Assembly (NCBI GenBank): GCA_030068075.1
Contig: CM057839.1
Coordinates: forward strand, 17,711,167-17,775,166
Reading direction: 5' to 3'
Length of the DNA: 64,000 nucleotides
Source of the DNA: Paguma larvata
Lineage: Eukaryota > Chordata > Mammalia > Carnivora > Viverridae
Under the pieces are notes generated by a model that was given only the letters and a program-made list of their open reading frames with translations, did not search any database and was not told where the DNA came from. Numbering within the stretch: position 1 is the stretch's first letter; each line of letters opens with the position of its first letter. The position numbers were made by a program, and so were the translations under genes. Shown in pieces: positions 59,165-64,000 of the stretch.

Positions 59165-59179
59165 CACAAATTAATTTTA

Positions 59180-59556
59180 ACAAAATAATTATTAAATATT
59201 ATGATACTCTATTCTAAATGAAATACAATTGGCATTTTGTTATTTTACGTTGCTCATTGAAACCTACTTTCTACAGTTATAGCATTTTCTGTTTACTTTA
59301 TGTCCTGTCATCTCACTTCATGTCTGATTTTAAATTAGTTGTTTATTCTTATATCCTTCCTCTCTTCACCATGACCATTGACACATGTATAGAGTGGCAG
59401 AATGCACATATTAAGTAGGAATATAGTGTGGTTATCAAAGGCAGTGGGTTTGTCCTCAAACAGATTTGGATTTCAACACTACATTTGAACACTTGTCTGG
59501 CAACAGGAGTAAAGTAATTTAATTTTGGGGGTTTTGCTTGTTTGTTTTAATTTGTG
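59180..59556. other. Unique DNA, nothing identified
   Basis: No recognised element. The frame at 59218-59418 (+) shows no known features. Confidence 0.4.
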
Positions 59557-59665
59557 GCAGACTGAGGCTCAGTCGGTTAAGTGTTCCACTTCGGCTCAGG
59601 TCATGATCTTACGGCTTATAGGTTTTAGTCCCATATCTGGCTTTGTGCTGACAGAGCCTGCATGG

Positions 59666-59713
<48 letters not shown>

Positions 59714-59769
59714 CCTCCCTGACTCATGCTGTCTTTCAAAATAAATAAATAAATTAAGTTAAATAAAAA
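59557..59769 (+). mobile_element. Feliform SINE with CT expansion, plus strand
   Basis: Head shortened ('gactgaggctcagtcggtta'), tRNA part decayed, then a pure (CT)20 run replacing part of the normal CT-rich body, 'gcccctccctgactcatgct' and an aataaataaataaa tail. A second SINE begins 10 bp further on in the same direction. Confidence 0.92.
59671..59710. repeat. (CT)20 microsatellite inside a SINE
   Basis: Forty bases of uninterrupted CT. Probably polymorphic. Confidence 0.97.
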
Positions 59770-59779
59770 ATTGGGGGCC

Positions 59780-59994
59780 CGAGGGGCATCTGGGTGGCAC
59801 GGTCGGTTGAGCATCTGACTTCAGCTCAGGTCATGATCTCACAGTTCATGAGTTCAAGCCCTGTGTGGGATTCTGTGCTGACAGCTCAGAGCCTGGAGCC
59901 TGCTTTGGATTCTGTATCTGTCTCTCTCTGTCTCTGTCCCTCTCCCACTCGTGGTCTCTCCCTCTCTCTCAAAAATAAATAAATGTTAAAAATA
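59780..59994 (+). mobile_element. Feliform SINE, plus strand, TSD
   Basis: Full-length copy (gaggggcatctgggtggcac ... gttcaagccctgtgtggg ... aataaataaatgtt). Target duplication aattgggggcc lies directly before (59769-59779) and after (about 59995-60004). It landed in the A-rich tail of the preceding SINE, which makes it the later of the two. Confidence 0.96.
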
Positions 59995-60004
59995 ATTGGG
60001 GGCC

Positions 60005-60890
60005 AATATACTGCAATGATTATTTTAAAGATTAAATTCAGTAATGAGTATAAACCTGATAAATACAATATACTTTCATAGTGCCTGAATTACGTTGTTT
60101 TACTCTTCTTTGGTAAATTTACAGTTCAAGATACTGTTAGGTCCCATCTAGTATTTAATTTTAGGTGCTGTGCATGCCCAATAGTAAATTTAGAAAACAC
60201 ATATTTTATGTCTGTATATAGATTATAGCTCAAAAAATATTTACTATACAAGAAAATACACAGAGCTTAATATCGAATTATATCGTAGTACTCATTTATA
60301 TTGAAGTGTCATGCAATCTTATGACTCAATTTTTAGATGCATTTTCAATCATTTTCCTTGTTTTTAATTTGTGCCTTCCTAAACTATCCTTATGTAAACC
60401 ATCTCCATACATCTATACCAGAGATCTTTGTTAGACCCTAATGCTTCTCCGATTTAAGTTTTAGAATTTTCAATGATAATTATTATAAGATAACCTTATT
60501 TTTTCTTGCTAATACATGTCTTTGAATCTGTGCCTCCTTAGCTGTTCAATCATGACCCTACCTCAGATTTTGAGGAAATGTCCTTGAAGACCACGTTGTT
60601 GGAGAAAGACCATTAGATGTGAGATCCGGCAGGGCAGATAATAGCAGGTCAGAAAGAGCCTCATGTATGCCCTCTGCTAATCCCTTTTACGCTTGAGTTT
60701 TATTTTTTTCTATTCTCTTCCCTAATGAATACCTGCATTACCATACCATAATGTGTACCTTCAGGCTACGGCAAACTGAAGCTGATTTCTAAATTCATAG
60801 GACGCAGCTCCAACCATGACCACTTTGCAATCTGTGAACGAGGATGCTGTGTTCTGTAAGGAAATGGGCAAAAGCATCATCAGGCAGGTT
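60005..60890. other. Unique AT-rich DNA, nothing identified
   Basis: No recognised element. Confidence 0.4.
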
Positions 60891-60894
60891 GGAC

Positions 60895-61080
60895 GCAGTG
60901 GAATGAGCCTTGAACTTGGAATGATGGGATCTCTCTTTGTATCCTGGCCTCTCTTAATTTGCTCCAGGACTTTGGAGACTTGTTTTAACTTTTCTTTTTC
61001 CTCACCCACAAATAAGGAATCATACCTAGACCACGGTGAAGGTATGAGGATTCAGTGGGTTTCTGTATGGCAAATGTACC
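60895..61080 (+). repeat. MIR SINE, plus strand
   Basis: 'gcagtggaatgagccttgaacttgg' (start), 'ctccaggactttggagacttg', 'tttcctcacccacaaataagg', 'ggtatgaggattcagtggg', in MIR order. The frames at 60761-61139 overlap it on both strands. Confidence 0.8.
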
Positions 61081-61149
61081 CCATACATCATGCACTGCCT
61101 GAATCTGCAGTCACTGAGGGTGGCTCTGAGGTCCAATAGGGATATTTGT

Positions 61150-61325
61150 GATTTACACCTCAACCACCTGTGGTGAGCTGTGTGAAATCAGGCAAGGTGC
61201 TTAAACTCTCTGAGCATCAGTTTTTTTTTTTTTCCATTGCTAAATGAAGATAATTATTTCTGTAGGGTTTCTGAAAATAAATTGCTATAAAGAAGTAATG
61301 ATACTTAGACAGACTCAATAAACTA
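61150..61325 (+). repeat. MIR SINE, plus strand
   Basis: 'gagctgtgtgaaatcaggcaaggtgcttaa', 'actctctgagcatcagttttt', 'ctaaatgaagataattatttctg', 'ggtttctgaaaataaat'. Second MIR copy within 100 bp of the previous one. Confidence 0.85.
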
Positions 61326-61943
61326 GAGTTACCTACAATAAAATATGGAATGCAAAGTTAGAGAAACAGGTTGAAGGTGAGCAATTTAGAGCTGAAAGGT
61401 TTTTGGCCCAATTAAACCTTGATACTAAAAACCATTATGCAAATAGCCAGGTTTTTAAATTATATTCAGCTTATAATTTACCCATTCTGGAGTATGGCCT
61501 GCTGAATATAAATTTTTTAATTTGAAGAATTGATAACTTAATAAAACTATAGAGCCATAGATATTAAAATGCTTCACGTGTTTTTCGTAGCCTTAGCAAA
61601 TATTTATAATTAGATTAGACATAATATACCTGCAGGGCTGCTTCCTGAAGTGATATGTCTTAGTTAAGACAGTCTATCATGGTGCCACCCAAACAGGAAG
61701 TGACTGTTCCTATCCCTGACAGCCACCGATGTGCTGGGAGATGGCAAGAACACAGCGCGGGGTGGCTACAGACAGGGCCGTAGGGCTAGGTTCCTGGGAT
61801 CCTCCCACAAAAGCAGGTGGACAGCAAGTAGTAGAGCATTAAACAAACGTTGCTAAAGCCGATGCTCTTTAAAAACATGTAAATTTTTCCTAATACGAAG
61901 ACTAAAACCTTTGTTTTACATGGGCCATTGGGTGGATTTTTTC
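61326..61943. other. Unique DNA, nothing identified
   Basis: No repeat or exon recognised. Confidence 0.4.
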
Positions 61944-62112
61944 TTAAGCTCATTTATTTATTTTGAGAGAGAGAGGCTATGAGCACATGCAAGCAGGAGA
62001 AGGGCAGACAGAGAGAGAGGGAGAGAGAGAACCCCATGCATGCTCTATGCTGTCAGCACAGAGCCTGATGTGGGGCTCCATCTCACTAACCATGAGAACA
62101 TGACCTGCCCCA
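61944..62112 (-). mobile_element. Truncated feliform SINE, minus strand
   Basis: Tail side at the left ('ctcatttatttattttgagag'), 'gcacagagcctgatgtggggctcc', then the element stops at 'catgacctgcccc', so the tRNA-like head is missing. Confidence 0.9.
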
Positions 62113-62150
62113 AGGGGAAATTTTTTAAATCCAGCCTGAATGGTATTTCT

Positions 62151-62334
62151 GGGGCACCTGGGTGGCTCAGTCTGTTAAGCCTCTGACTCTTGATTTCAGC
62201 TCAGGTCACGATTTTACAGTCATGACACTGAGCCCTGTGTCAGGCTCTGCTCTTGGGTATGGAGCCTGCTTAAGATTCTTTCTCTCTCCATCTTCCCCTC
62301 CTCCCTGCTCTCACTCTTTCTCTCTCCCTCTCTG
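62151..62334 (+). mobile_element. Feliform SINE, plus strand, with giant purine tail
   Basis: Head ggggcacctgggtggctcag, body with 'gcttaagattctttctctctcc' and a CT-rich end at 'ctctccctctctg'. Its tail is the long GAAA/GGAA tract that follows. Short target duplications (ggtatttct at 62142-62150, agtatttct at 62701-62709) lie outside SINE plus tract, showing that both came in together. Confidence 0.94.
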
Positions 62335-62335
62335 A

Positions 62336-62399
<64 letters not shown>

Positions 62400-62508
62400 A
62401 GGAAGGAAGGAAGGAAGGAAGGAAGGAAGGAAGGAAGGAAAGGAAGGAAGGAAGGAAGGAAGGAAGGAAAGAAGGAAGGAAGGAAGGAAGGAAGGAAGAA
62501 AGAAAGAA

Positions 62509-62546
<38 letters not shown>

Positions 62547-62647
62547 GAAAGAAAAAGAAAGAAAGAAAGAAAGAAAGAAAGAAAAAGAAAGAAAGAAAGA
62601 AAGAAAGAAGGAAGGAAGGAAGGAAGGAAGGAAGGAAGGAAGAAAAG

Positions 62648-62698
<51 letters not shown>

Positions 62699-62700
62699 AA
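62335..62700. repeat. (GAAA)n / (GGAA)n compound purine microsatellite
   Basis: About 365 bp of pure purine on the plus strand in alternating blocks: GAAA to about 62399, GGAA to about 62498, mixed GAAA to about 62607, GGAA to about 62641, GAAA to the end. It grew from the SINE tail. Long homopurine tracts can form triplex DNA, and GGAA arrays can bind ETS factors. The 214-codon minus frame across it (62220-62864) is an artefact of the repeat. Confidence 0.98.
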
Positions 62701-62709
62701 AGTATTTCT

Positions 62710-64000
62710 CTTAGTCTTAAAATGAATACATTCTGGTAAGAAGAAATAGGTAAGGAAAAATAGAGTAATACATTGTTACTTGTGGAATAAACAGTTGTAC
62801 AGTCTACAATGGGAGCACAAAGAATAGAGTGGTTAATCCCCCTGGCCAGGGAAAGGCTCTTCAAACAGAAGGTAGGGGAGGTACCACTTATTTACAAGAG
62901 AAGGACCAGAAAGAGTGAGGGACAGGTGGGGTAGAACTGAACAAAGATAGCCCTCCACACCCACTTTACAGAGCACATCCAACTTCTCAGTGGCTGAGTT
63001 AATTTTTGGATAGTGATAATAAAATGGTATAAAACTCCATTTCAGATTTAAATACAACCATCCTCAAGATGGACTTAATCATACCAAGCAAATCCATAGT
63101 TGAAGAACCCTCTCTTACCTATTATTCAATATAGGAAACTGTATCCAATATGGATCACCTTTCACTGTTAGTTACATAAACATAATAAAATGAATGGTAG
63201 TTATTATTCCATGGTACTCTAAATATTGAGTCCAGAATTTATATTTTATTAATATAAATGTAAGTATGCTTTGATTCCATCTTAACTCATGAAACAGTAA
63301 CCTTTATTTTGAATAGAAAAAGGAAATATTTATCTTATTTCAGTATATGAATGAGTAGGTAGTTATCAAATTAATAGTACCCTTTAAATTTCTGTAGGAG
63401 TAAAATGTGCAATATATTTTTAATAAGCTCTCAATAAAATTTCACGATTATAGTGTCAGATAAACTTATTCCACGGTTAGAAAAGTAATAATGGAATATG
63501 TGTATATTTGTCAAGTAAGCATAAAGTGTTGTAATGTATGATCTACATTTCAATAATCTGCAATCCCATGCCAGGACATAGAAATAAAATTATTCTAAAA
63601 TGATTTTTTTTTATTCCCAGGCCAACTAAAATTAATGAACCCTGTTCTCACCTATAGGCATCTAATTTCACAATTACCAAATGCTTCAGCTAAACAACAC
63701 TTTTTTTCCCCACATTCAAAATTAAAAATAAACTCATATTACTGAACATTGTATTATTTTAAGATCATTAGGAAAAAGATATATGAAAAAGGAATGACAA
63801 TTGTTATTATGCACTATTATATTTACTTATTACATCCACTGTGAAATATGAGTAATTCCTGTAAACAATGGGTTGCATCTGTCTTTTGAGTTTGTTGTCC
63901 TTTGTCTTAATTTGCTTTTATTTTATATTATTGTTTATTGTCATGCACTTAGTAAATATGAATGAAATCGCTTAGTGAAAACCAAAGGTACAAAATAAAT
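62710..64000. other. Unique AT-rich DNA, nothing identified
   Basis: No repeat family, RNA gene or exon is recognised to the end of the window. Confidence 0.4.

Noticed and set aside
62220..62864. Longest open frame in the window, 214 codons on the minus strand (S/F/L/P-rich)
   Set aside because: It is the antisense translation of the GAAA/GGAA tract plus SINE ends. The repeated S-F-L-P units are microsatellite artefacts.
1..64000. CRISPR-like or phage-like arrays
   Set aside because: The regularly recurring sequences are dispersed SINEs and microsatellites. There are no spaced short direct repeats, and the DNA is mammalian.

Overview
The window is mammalian nuclear DNA with no supportable intact protein-coding gene. 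It is AT-rich and CpG-poor, and it carries 22 copies or fragments of a tRNA-derived SINE whose body (gcgcctgggtggctcagtcg head, gttcgagcccc B box, CT-rich middle, aataaataaa tail) I recognise as the feliform/felid CAN-SINE. It also carries carnivore-type L1 LINEs. Together these point to a cat-like carnivore (Felidae or a close feliform). The stretch is best read as intergenic or deep intronic.

Layout. 1-7.5 kb: unique AT-rich DNA with a TA microsatellite, three SINEs (two head-to-head at 2.9-3.3 kb), an L2 tail, and a candidate regulatory stretch around 6.26 kb. 7.5-19.5 kb: a MIR, a truncated minus-strand L1, a roughly 90 bp L1 tail with a perfect target-site duplication (TSD), an MLT1 LTR, and an older L1 3' part (17.15-18.6 kb) with a young SINE in its 3' UTR. 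19.5-26.2 kb: a near-full-length dead L1 (5' UTR, ORF1, ORF2, 3' UTR), with a SINE and a home-grown A/AAAAG microsatellite inside ORF2. 26-35 kb: older SINEs and MIRs. 35.1-35.8 kb: an ancient solo LTR. 36-41.6 kb: almost free of recognisable young repeats, with several small perfect tandem duplications. 41.9-42.3 kb: a broken coding-like segment resembling the SYCP3/XLR/FAM9 (Cor1) family, probably a retropseudogene. 43.9-48.7 kb: MLT1, MIR, MER5A and SINEs. 49-56.7 kb: mostly unique, with a candidate terminal exon at 55.73-55.99 kb. 56.74-59.18 kb: an L1 that keeps both ends and its TSDs but lacks the middle. 59.5-62.7 kb: clustered SINEs, the last with a roughly 365 bp GAAA/GGAA tail. 62.7-64 kb: unique AT-rich DNA.

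Nothing here forms a pathway or operon. The window records several layers of retrotransposition: ancient MIR/L2/MER5/MLT1, then older L1, then carnivore L1, then young SINEs nested in L1s. I found no CRISPR array, no functional tRNA or rRNA, and no convincing new molecular system. The most interesting items are the Cor1-like relic, the internally deleted L1, the TALE-homeodomain palindrome and the SINE-born purine satellite.
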